In this document: positions 34,591-41,855 of the stretch, in pieces
Numbering within the stretch: position 1 is the first letter of the stretch
Layout of the letters: each line of letters begins with the position of its first letter
NCBI GenBank assembly: GCA_017458005.1
Contig: JAFTGH010000006.1
Coordinates: 50,490-114,489 of the forward strand
Direction: 5' to 3'
Length of the DNA: 64,000 nucleotides
Source of the DNA: Prevotella sp.
GTDB lineage: Bacteria; Bacteroidota; Bacteroidia; Bacteroidales; Bacteroidaceae
The notes under the pieces: generated by a model
What the model was told of the DNA's origin: nothing
The model's database searches: none
What the model saw: only the letters and a program-made list of their open reading frames with translations
Program-made: the position numbers and the translations under genes

Positions 34591-35577
34591 ATGAAACATC
34601 TATTATATCTTCTTTGTATATTGACTCTGGTGGCTTGTGGCACCACCAAGAAACAGGTGGAGCAGCAACCTGTAGTCAGCATCCAGTTTAATGCGGACTC
34701 CGCCTACCAGTTCTGTGCTGCACAGTGTCAGTTTGGACCTCGCACGATGAACAGCGAGGCACATGAGCAGTGCGCCCAGTGGATCGCGCAGAAGTTCCAG
34801 CAGTATGGCTATCAGGTGGAACTCCAGAAAGCCGACCTCAAAGGCTATGACGGCACCCTCCTCAAAAGCACGAATATCATCGCTCATTCCTCGTCCCTCG
34901 CCTCTCGTCCCTCGCGAATCCTTATCTGCGCCCATTGGGATAGTCGCCCTTGGGCTGATAACGACCCTGACTCCGCCAACTGGCGCAAACCAGTGATGGC
35001 GGCTAACGACGGAGCGAGCGGTGTTGCCGTGATGCTGGAGTTGGCACGGCTCATCCAGCAGCACGACTCCCTGAATGTCGCAGTGGACTTTATCTGTTTC
35101 GATGCGGAAGACTGGGGCATCCCCCAGTGGGATGAGACAGGCGACGGTACCGACTCATGGGCTCTTGGCGCACAATACTGGGCAAAGAGTCAGCAGCAAA
35201 AAGGCAATAGCCAACCGTCTTATAACTACGCCATCCTCCTCGACATGGTAGGTGGACAGGGTGCGAAGTTTTACCAAGAGGGCTATTCCTTACAAAAGGC
35301 GGGACAGATCGTAGAGAAAGTATGGCGTGCCGCCAGTGCCGCAGGCTATGGCAGCACCTTCCCCATGAAGGAGGGGGGCGGTGTCACTGACGACCACGTG
35401 CCAGTGAATGATATCGCCAACATCCCTTGTATCGACATCATCAACTATTACCCTGATTGTCCTCAGAGTTCCTTCGGACCGACGTGGCATACCGTCAATG
35501 ACGATATGCAGCATATCGACAAGAACACCCTGCAGGCTGTCGGACAGACGCTCCTGCAAGTGATTTATAATGAGTAA
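34591..35577 (+). CDS. Glutaminyl-peptide cyclotransferase-like M28 lipoprotein
   Basis: 328 aa. Lipoprotein signal with LVACG (Cys16). M28-type zinc ligands: AHWDSRP..ADND (about 109-122), NDGASGVAVMLELAR (about 134-148), FDAEDWG (about 170-176) and DDHVPVND (about 267-274). The DAEDWG form and overall length fit bacterial glutaminyl cyclases, which make N-terminal pyroglutamate on exported proteins. That fits a Bacteroidota cell, where Gln commonly follows signal cleavage (many predicted mature proteins here start at Gln). Aminopeptidase activity is the alternative. Confidence 0.85.
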   Translation: MKHLLYLLCILTLVACGTTKKQVEQQPVVSIQFNADSAYQFCAAQCQFGPRTMNSEAHEQCAQWIAQKFQQYGYQVELQKADLKGYDGTLLKSTNIIAHSSSLASRPSRILICAHWDSRPWADNDPDSANWRKPVMAANDGASGVAVMLELARLIQQHDSLNVAVDFICFDAEDWGIPQWDETGDGTDSWALGAQYWAKSQQQKGNSQPSYNYAILLDMVGGQGAKFYQEGYSLQKAGQIVEKVWRAASAAGYGSTFPMKEGGGVTDDHVPVNDIANIPCIDIINYYPDCPQSSFGPTWHTVNDDMQHIDKNTLQAVGQTLLQVIYNE

Positions 35578-35580
35578 GCG

Positions 35581-35645
35581 CCGAATGAAGCGTTCAAACG
35601 GGTCGAATGTAAGTCACAAACGCCTCGTTTGAACGCTTCATTCGG
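35581..35645. terminator. Long palindromic terminator after the glutaminyl cyclase gene
   Basis: Perfect 20-bp inverted repeat, 35581-35600 with 35626-35645, 25-nt loop. The right arm's core, CCTCGTTTG and GCTTCATT, also occurs in the hairpins at 57118-57148. Confidence 0.8.
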
Positions 35646-35755
35646 TCTGAAAAATAATGAATTTCGAAAAACACAAAAGAAGTCTCAATGTTACTCAAAC
35701 AGAATGTTACCATAGTTCATCAATACATAATCCCAACCGTTTCTATGTTTACGAT
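35646..35755. other. Intergenic filler
   Basis: AT-rich DNA between two structured elements; I see no gene or promoter here. Confidence 0.5.
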
Positions 35756-35888
35756 GCCTTGCACAATTGCAATTTAACCTAGATTGCTCAGCAATTTAAC
35801 CTAGATTGCGATGTAATTTAACTTAGATTGCATTGCAATTTAAATTGAATTGCAAAGTAAATCAACTTGATTTACAATTATGCAAGGC
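35756..35888. repeat. Five 22-bp palindromic tandem repeats inside a hairpin loop
   Basis: Units of 22 bp start at 35769, 35791, 35813, 35835 and 35857. The first two share GCAATTTAACCTAGATTGC and the last three diverge progressively; each unit is itself a small hairpin (GCAAT/ATTGC type). The array is enclosed by GCCTTGCA (35756-35763) and TGCAAGGC (35881-35888). The outer stem plus the following CCTTCTCTTTG matches the simple terminator hairpin at 38814-38841, so the array looks like an expansion inside such a hairpin. Confidence 0.85.
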
Positions 35889-35959
35889 TTCCTTCTCTTT
35901 GTTTCTGCAAGTGATTTACAACGAATAAACCGTTAGTTTTCGAAATGTGGCAAGGAAAT

Positions 35960-36382
35960 CTATCTCTGATTATAAATCAAATCAAGACCTTGCTTCTTAT
36001 AAAAGGGGAAACGGGTGTCACTTGACACTAATGGTAATCTTTCTGTTATTGCATGGGAGATGATGACGTGGTCAGATGGGTCTTTATGTCCTTGGGCAGA
36101 GTTGATTCGTAAACGAGAATAGGTTTCCATATGCTCTTTCCTCAAAGGAAGAATTTCCACAAAGTAATCCTCAACAATAGACTTTACCATGTCTTCAGCA
36201 GTTTTCCATCGTTTATGTCCTAGCCCTTTGTTGTTATATGCAACTATGAGTTCCCTGACAGACTCTATACTCATACACCATATTGCATCAGGCTCGTTCA
36301 ATATGTCATAGACATCATCATCTAAGGAGTCATTATCTAAGACTAGATAGACAAAGATATTAGTATCTAAAAGATATCGCAT
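35960..36382 (-). CDS. VapC-type PIN-domain toxin
   Basis: 140 aa from ATG 36382 (MRYLLDTNIFVYL); an upstream TTG would add nine residues. The PIN acidic residues are visible: Asp6, Glu near 43 in SIESVREL, Asp near 103 in KDPSDHVI and Asp near 121 in SSDTRFPF. VapC toxins cleave tRNA or rRNA. A 50-aa partner gene ends 36 bp upstream, so this is a toxin-antitoxin pair transcribed leftwards. Confidence 0.88.
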   Translation of the reverse strand: MRYLLDTNIFVYLVLDNDSLDDDVYDILNEPDAIWCMSIESVRELIVAYNNKGLGHKRWKTAEDMVKSIVEDYFVEILPLRKEHMETYSRLRINSAQGHKDPSDHVIISHAITERLPLVSSDTRFPFYKKQGLDLIYNQR

Positions 36383-36418
36383 AGTTGAAAAATAAATTTT
36401 GTTAGACAACTATAGCCC

Positions 36419-36571
36419 TTACATTAATAATGCAGGGTCATAAACTTTCAGTTCTCCCTTGTGAGCCCTTGCTGCTTGCATACTCCTGTTCAATGCTGGC
36501 TTTGCGGCATTGATGGCTCTATTCTCTTCTGGAGTCAGTCTTCTTTTTCTTCTTAACAATTTTGTTGGCAT
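36419..36571 (-). CDS. Small antitoxin partner of VapC
   Basis: 50 aa, MPTKLLRRKRRLTPEENRAI to KGELKVYDPALLM. Very basic N-terminus suited to DNA binding and a helical C-terminus. Identified by its position immediately upstream of the PIN gene and by a TATCTTTG -7 box (minus strand, 36598-36605) 26 bp before its start. The sequence does not match a VapB class I can name. Confidence 0.75.
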   Translation of the reverse strand: MPTKLLRRKRRLTPEENRAINAAKPALNRSMQAARAHKGELKVYDPALLM

Positions 36572-36661
36572 TACGTCTTAATTATATATTTCATCTGCAA
36601 AGATAGGAAGATTAATTCAATCCTCCAAAAAATCTGAATAAAATCTTATTTAGCAGGTCAC

Positions 36662-36678
36662 TCATCCGCAAACGTTTT
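36662..36678 (-). repeat. 17-bp element, inverted copy of 41688-41704
   Basis: On the minus strand it reads AAAACGTTTGCGGATGA, identical to plus-strand 41688-41704; similarity continues to TGAC. The two copies bracket the duplicated surface-protein module in opposite orientation. Confidence 0.7.
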
Positions 36679-36693
36679 TGATGCGAGACCAAA

Positions 36694-36728
36694 AAGTGCC
36701 ACCGTTCTCTCACGAGGCAGTGGCACTT
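36694..36728 (-). terminator. Terminator of the surface-protein/peptide module
   Basis: AAGTGCCAC (36694-36702) / GTGGCACTT (36720-36728), followed on the minus strand by TTTTT. Confidence 0.8.
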
Positions 36729-36821
36729 GAAACTTATTTACTTAAATTTACTAATTAAAACATGTTGCACTTCTCACGAGGTGTTTGATCAACATGAACA
36801 ATATTTATTGTATTGCTATTA

Positions 36822-37007
36822 TTACATTCCCAACAGGGTGTTAAGGTCGCCATTCAAGAGGTTCTGGAAGTCCTCCAAATCCTCAAACTCACGACTCTCA
36901 GGAGTTCCACCACCAAACTCACCGCCAAAGCCTGGTGAGCCAGCCATAATCTGTGGAGCGTTAATCTTGATTACCTCCATCTCTGGATTAATATATGTCT
37001 TTTTCAT
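36822..37007 (-). CDS. Small MKKTYINPEMEVIKI peptide, copy 1 (61 aa)
   Basis: MKKTYINPEMEVIKI at the N-terminus is identical to the 44-aa peptide at 38854-38988, but the remainder differs: QIMAGSPGFGGEFGGG followed by an acidic tail EFEDLEDFQNLL. Short proteins starting MKKTY-x-P are frequent in Prevotella and have no known role that I can cite. A conserved leader with a variable tail is the pattern of modified peptide precursors, but no modification enzyme is adjacent. Located 18 bp after the 581-aa surface protein gene. Confidence 0.8.
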   Translation of the reverse strand: MKKTYINPEMEVIKINAPQIMAGSPGFGGEFGGGTPESREFEDLEDFQNLLNGDLNTLLGM

Positions 37008-37025
37008 ATTGCGTTCCTCCTTCGT

Positions 37026-38771
37026 TTATTTGATGATTACCTTTTTACCATTCACGATGTAGAGTCCCTTTGTAGGATAGAGCACACGACGACCCTGCAA
37101 GTCATAGTATACGTTGTCCTCGCTACCAACCTTGATATTCTTGATGCCAGTAGAGAGTCCATCAATCTCAATGCTGAGACCACGAGCGCCAGCAGCCTTA
37201 GGACCACCATCAATTGACAAATATGCTTTATTGGCAGCCAGTGTTGCAGCAGTAGAGCCAATCCACTGGAACTCAGCAACACCACCATTATTCATCAGCA
37301 CGTAGTTCACAGTCGTTCCTGTACCTGCTGCAACAGTACCACCAGCGACAGATGCTACCATCTTGGTAGTCACAGCGTCGCCACTAGCAACAAGGGGAAC
37401 GAGATAGGCGACATTCGCAGTACCCTTCACCAACAGACCAGTATTGGCGGCAACAGTTCCAGCAATCTTCGTTGTCGTCACAGCAGTCTCATTGTTGCCA
37501 GTCACAGCATAAGCCTCAATACCTTCCTGAGCGTTAGCGAAGTCAAGAGCATTGGCATTGCTATAGGTCGACCAACCAGTAGCACCAACAGTTACCTCAG
37601 CGGCAGGATTAACGATGAAATATGCAGGATAGAGAGTGCTTTCACCTCCCTCAATCTCAATGGTTACCTCTCCTGTTGTTCCTGTTGCAATCACACCAGA
37701 GGAAACAAAACCGCTACTACTGCTCTGTGTATAAGTTTCAGCATCACCATCACCAACCTTTATGGTGTAGTCTCTACCACTTGAGCCATTTAAATAGAGT
37801 TCAAAAGCGTAGGCATTCTTTACTTTCAGGGTAATCTTTCTACCTGTCTTCATATCCAAGAAGTTACCATTGTATGGTGCAGACCATCCCTTGTCCTGCC
37901 AAAATGAGGAATTGCAAGAAAGGTAGTCCTTATCCTCAATATTAGCCTGACTAAGGATAATCTCTTGGTTATACAGTCCATCAGCATCAAATACGGCGAT
38001 GGCTGGTGTGACAGTGATAGTAAGAGATTTGCCAGTACTTGCATTATACTTTCCTGCAACAGCACCAGAATTGAAATTAATGGTGGTGGTACCAGCAGCA
38101 ACAGGAGTAACAACACCTGTTTCAGCATCAACAGTTACAACACCTGCAGTGCCATAGGTAATGCCTGACAAAGTGATACCATCAAGATCAGTCTTTGTTC
38201 CGACTTTAATCTGTGCAGTTTGCAGTGTAGAAATAGAATTCCTTGACAACGAGAAAACAGGATCAACAGCCACAGACTCAGGATATGTCCCATTGGTAAG
38301 CGTAACTGATACTTCCGTAAACTTGAAATCACTTGTACTAGCCACCTTGATATAGTGTCCACCGTTCACGCTTTCCACATCGCTGGCTACAAAGTTGGCA
38401 TTGTCGCCATCCAGAAGCATTGCAATAGTCTCTCCTGAATTCAAAGAAACTGTGCGATCAGATTTGTCTTGCGATCCAATGATGCTGATTGAACCTGTTG
38501 AAGATGCACTCGGCACTTCAACATACATCGTACGACCGCTTTTAATGTTAACAGCGGTACCTGATGTTGAAATGGTACCACTACTACCTGCTACAAAATA
38601 CAGACCATCGCCACCTGCTTCGCTGTTTTTGGCAACCGTAACACTCATGTCAGTCCACGTACATGTCTTTCTGTCCGCTGAAAATGTCTGCGTTGCAGAT
38701 ACGGCATCATCTCCCCACGCTGACCCTATAGACATCAGCGCAAGCGTTAGTAATGTAAATAACTTTTTCAT
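37026..38771 (-). CDS. Secreted surface protein with short sorting-like tail, copy 1 (581 aa)
   Basis: Signal peptide MKKLFTLLTLALMSIGSAWG. The body is beta-rich and Ser/Thr/Gly-rich, with Ig-like segments (ISTLQTAQIKVGTKTDLDGI, TVDAETGVVTPVAAGTTTIN resembling Big_2-type bacterial Ig domains). The C-terminus, VYYDLQGRRVLYPTKGLYIV plus NGKKVIIK, matches the 768-aa neighbour almost exactly and resembles the Gly-Tyr-rich end of type IX secretion sorting domains in Bacteroidota. Probably a surface or secreted adhesin-like protein; function unknown. Confidence 0.75.
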   Translation of the reverse strand: MKKLFTLLTLALMSIGSAWGDDAVSATQTFSADRKTCTWTDMSVTVAKNSEAGGDGLYFVAGSSGTISTSGTAVNIKSGRTMYVEVPSASSTGSISIIGSQDKSDRTVSLNSGETIAMLLDGDNANFVASDVESVNGGHYIKVASTSDFKFTEVSVTLTNGTYPESVAVDPVFSLSRNSISTLQTAQIKVGTKTDLDGITLSGITYGTAGVVTVDAETGVVTPVAAGTTTINFNSGAVAGKYNASTGKSLTITVTPAIAVFDADGLYNQEIILSQANIEDKDYLSCNSSFWQDKGWSAPYNGNFLDMKTGRKITLKVKNAYAFELYLNGSSGRDYTIKVGDGDAETYTQSSSSGFVSSGVIATGTTGEVTIEIEGGESTLYPAYFIVNPAAEVTVGATGWSTYSNANALDFANAQEGIEAYAVTGNNETAVTTTKIAGTVAANTGLLVKGTANVAYLVPLVASGDAVTTKMVASVAGGTVAAGTGTTVNYVLMNNGGVAEFQWIGSTAATLAANKAYLSIDGGPKAAGARGLSIEIDGLSTGIKNIKVGSEDNVYYDLQGRRVLYPTKGLYIVNGKKVIIK

Positions 38772-38813
38772 TTGCTTTTAATATTTGTTTTTAATTAGTC
38801 TTTTTACTGTATA

Positions 38814-38841
38814 GGATGCCCTGCGCAATTGCAAGGCATCC
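38814..38841 (-). terminator. Hairpin terminator between the two modules
   Basis: GGATGCC (38814-38820) / GGCATCC (38835-38841), the stem extended by TGC/GCA, separating the 44-aa peptide gene from the next surface protein gene. Same family as the outer stem at 35756-35888. Confidence 0.75.
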
Positions 38842-38853
38842 TTCTCTTTGTTT

Positions 38854-38988
38854 TTAGAGTTCCCAGTCGTCATCAACACCACGTGACAATGGTTCTTCAA
38901 TAGGTGTATCAAATTTACTCATTGCCAACATTCCTTGTGTTTCAATCTTGATAACTTCCATCTCTGGATTGATATATGTCTTTTTCAT
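38854..38988 (-). CDS. Small MKKTYINPEMEVIKI peptide, copy 2 (44 aa)
   Basis: MKKTYINPEMEVIKIETQGM followed by LAMSKFDTPIEEPLSRGVDDDWEL. Identical to copy 1 in the first 15 residues and different afterwards; the DNA of the upstream 20 bp is also identical. It starts 18 bp after the 768-aa protein gene, exactly the spacing of copy 1. Expressed as the second gene of a two-gene unit ended by the hairpin at 38814-38841. Function unknown. Confidence 0.78.
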   Translation of the reverse strand: MKKTYINPEMEVIKIETQGMLAMSKFDTPIEEPLSRGVDDDWEL

Positions 38989-39006
38989 ATTGCGTTCCTC
39001 CTTCGT

Positions 39007-41307
39007 TTATTTAATGATTACCTTTTTACCATTTACGATATAGAGTCCCTTGATAGGATAGAGCACACGACGACCTTGCAGGTCATAGTACACATTATCG
39101 TCACTACCAACTTTGATATTCTGGATACCTGTTGAGAAACCATTGATATCAATCTCTATGAATTCACGAGATGCACTAAACTTGGAAGCAGGAATATATG
39201 CCTTAGTTGCGGGTAGTGTTTTACCACTTGCCAAAGGACCAAAGCCTACTTTATCCTCAACTTTGCCAAGCACATAGTAAGAAGTTCCATCACCTGTTAC
39301 AGGACCTGCGGTAAGGTCGTTATCTGTCACTGCGGCAGGAGTTACATCAGCCTTTTCCAAGGTGTACACATCCGTAGTTGCAGCAATTATTAATGGAGTT
39401 CCAGCAGGAGCCTGCTCAACTTCAGTTAATTCAATCACATCACCATTAACCTTAGCCTTATAGGCTGTAACCTCTGCTGTCTTAGTAAAGTCAATATCGT
39501 CTGCTAATACATGAGTGGCATACGCAGCAGTAGTTACCTGAACTACATCTCCTTCTGTAAGAGGTGTGAAGACAATCTTGCGAATGCGAAGCATTTTGTC
39601 GGCATTGTCAGAAACTTGAACACCTTTTATTGTTATAGTCCCGGCAGGAACATTAAAATCTTCTGATTGATAGTCTGCGTCTTTATTGTTAGAAGAACTT
39701 TTTGTTCCTTTACTAATATTATTAATAAGCACTGTTCGGGCAGCATTACCTCCAGTATTAGCATACTCTACAGTGACTGTACCAGGAACAGACGCATTAA
39801 ATGAAATTTTATTAACTTGTGTGAACTTGATACTTCCATCTTTACGATATGGATACTGGCAATTAATCACCAATGCCTGTGATTTGAAATCTCCATCGTT
39901 ATCTATCTCTGCAATATCCGACATTAGGAAATCTTTGCCGTTTTTAGGATCTGTCTCGCTAGAAAGTTCTATATTAGCATCTGTAGTTACTGCATTAGCC
40001 CAATCCCATGTAGTCTCACTTGTGACATCTGTCTGTGAAACACTACGCTTAGCAGTCTTTGAATAGGTCAAAGTATAAGTTGGTGCTGTAGTACCCATAC
40101 CAGATGTACCAAACGTGAATACTGTTGAAGCAGCAGAAGAGGCAGTAGAAGTTATTGTAAATTCTTGATTCACCTCCCCACTTGCAACTGTGAAGGATGT
40201 TGGAGAAATGGTAGTACCTGCTACATCTGCAGTTACTGTATATTCACCATTAGTCAAGTTTGAACCTGTAAGTGTTACAGTCTTACTGCCTGTAGGGGTA
40301 TAAGAGTTAAGCGAAATAGTTCCACTTGCCTCTGTGAGCGCTATAGTTGGAGTAACATCTTTCTTAACTCGAACAGTATAATCTGTTTCAGAACCAGACA
40401 AACCAATGGTTGCTGTTCCAATATAGTAGCCTGAAGTCACCGTGCCATCGAAAGTAACAGCAACGTCTTCATCTTTCGTAGATGAATCATCATAGGTGAT
40501 AGTCTTTACAAGTTCCACATTGGTTGGCGCAGAAAGTGAAGTGATGTCATCGCTAACTGTAATCGTTGTACCATCAATACTATAACCATTTGTTGCAGCA
40601 TCTTTTGTAAGGGCAGTGTCGTCAACCTTAACAGCAGCACTGGATTTCAAAACTTCAGATGTTGCAGTTCTTGTCGCCTCATAGGTAACAGTAATTTTGG
40701 CTATATTTACACTAGTAGGAGCAGTTGATGGATAATTGGAACCTGATGTTCCGTCAATCGTCTTTCCAGAAGAATCATATCTTACTTGTCTGTAAATTCT
40801 TATAGTTCTTGTTCCATTGACAATACCAGTCATTGATACATTTGCGTCATCTGATGTTCCTTCATAACCAGGGAAAGCAAGTTCTCCAACACCCGTTACA
40901 GCACCTATTGAAGTGCTAAAAGCGCCAGAAAAACAATATGCATAATATGTTGCTCCCGAAGCACCGTTAATAGCACCTCTCACCGTAAGACCCGTAATTT
41001 GATATCCATCAGCGATGGTTATTTCTACATATTTCGTTGTAGGGTCTGATTGAGCACTACTAGAAAGAGAGAATGCCATCTCATTCTTTGCAGTACTTCC
41101 ATCTTTCCAAATCTGGCGATTCTGTGTCTTTCCTCCAGGTGCAACAACATTTACTGTTACTGGAGTAAGTGTCAATGTACCCGTACTTGTTCCTCCACTA
41201 ACATTGAGTTGCCCATCTGATGTTCCACCAACGAACTCTTTTGAGTCTCCCCATGCCGACCCAATAGAAATCAGCGCAAGCGTCAATAAAGTAAATAATT
41301 TTTTCAT
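39007..41307 (-). CDS. Secreted surface protein with short sorting-like tail, copy 2 (766 aa)
   Basis: Signal peptide MKKLFTLLTLALISIGSAWG (start at 41307 by analogy with copy 1; 41313 adds two residues). Long Ser/Thr-rich beta region with repeated Ig-like strands (SYTPTGSKTVTLTGSNLTNG, SFTVASGEVNQEFTIT). The C-terminal 50 residues (STGIQNIKVGSDDNVYYDLQ onwards) are nearly identical to copy 1, while the central parts are unrelated in detail. So the ends were duplicated or are under gene conversion, with divergent cores. Surface location and adhesin-like role are inference. Confidence 0.75.
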   Translation of the reverse strand: MKKLFTLLTLALISIGSAWGDSKEFVGGTSDGQLNVSGGTSTGTLTLTPVTVNVVAPGGKTQNRQIWKDGSTAKNEMAFSLSSSAQSDPTTKYVEITIADGYQITGLTVRGAINGASGATYYAYCFSGAFSTSIGAVTGVGELAFPGYEGTSDDANVSMTGIVNGTRTIRIYRQVRYDSSGKTIDGTSGSNYPSTAPTSVNIAKITVTYEATRTATSEVLKSSAAVKVDDTALTKDAATNGYSIDGTTITVSDDITSLSAPTNVELVKTITYDDSSTKDEDVAVTFDGTVTSGYYIGTATIGLSGSETDYTVRVKKDVTPTIALTEASGTISLNSYTPTGSKTVTLTGSNLTNGEYTVTADVAGTTISPTSFTVASGEVNQEFTITSTASSAASTVFTFGTSGMGTTAPTYTLTYSKTAKRSVSQTDVTSETTWDWANAVTTDANIELSSETDPKNGKDFLMSDIAEIDNDGDFKSQALVINCQYPYRKDGSIKFTQVNKISFNASVPGTVTVEYANTGGNAARTVLINNISKGTKSSSNNKDADYQSEDFNVPAGTITIKGVQVSDNADKMLRIRKIVFTPLTEGDVVQVTTAAYATHVLADDIDFTKTAEVTAYKAKVNGDVIELTEVEQAPAGTPLIIAATTDVYTLEKADVTPAAVTDNDLTAGPVTGDGTSYYVLGKVEDKVGFGPLASGKTLPATKAYIPASKFSASREFIEIDINGFSTGIQNIKVGSDDNVYYDLQGRRVLYPIKGLYIVNGKKVIIK

Positions 41308-41855
41308 TGTCATTTGTTTTAGTTATTAATTTTATTGCATTGTAAGTTTTCTACTAATTTGGGGAATGCTCTCTCGCGTACATTATATTATATATACAAA
41401 AAGAGCGTAGAATTAATCGCAACTCTACATCTCTAGTGTGAGGTTCTGGAATACCTATAGCAAAAGATATAGTGATACTATAATCCCACGCTATCGCGTG
41501 AGAGTAGTCACCATGTCATCTTGTTGCTATTTGAAATTTTCCAGATTTCACACTACAAGACGAAGCATGCGCTTCTCTTCTAATTACCCGCCATGTCAAC
41601 TCCCCCATATAGGGAAGTTGATGGCAAAAGTACGAAGAAAAGATGAGAATACAAAATAATCGCCTCACTTTCTTGAAATTACATCCGAAAACGTTTGCGG
41701 ATGAATGACTCATAAACCTAACGCTCAACAGAGTCTTTACAAAGAAACAGCACAAAGTGCAAACGGTTGCACTGGGGTGTTGTTTTTATTTATGCGCTGA
41801 AAGATAGAACGTTAGCGGAAAAGTCTTAACTTTGCAAGCAGAAACTAAAAACTTA
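41308..41855. other. Divergent intergenic region with a long minus-strand leader
   Basis: 548 bp without a clear gene. On the minus strand, -33 TTTG (41652-41655) and -7 TACTTTTG (41625-41632), 19-bp spacer, would start a transcript with a roughly 310-nt leader to the 766-aa protein. The leader holds several hairpins (CACGC/GCGTG at about 41493-41506, GAAGC/GCTTC near 41566-41579) and a possible 30-aa ORF beginning MGELTWRVIRREAHA. On the plus strand, TAACTTTG (41827-41834) is the -7 box of the amylase gene. The 17-bp element AAAACGTTTGCGGATGA is at 41688-41704. Confidence 0.55.

Noticed and set aside
35769-35878. CRISPR-like array of short repeats
   Set aside because: The 22-bp units are contiguous with no spacers, diverge along the array, and no cas genes are present.
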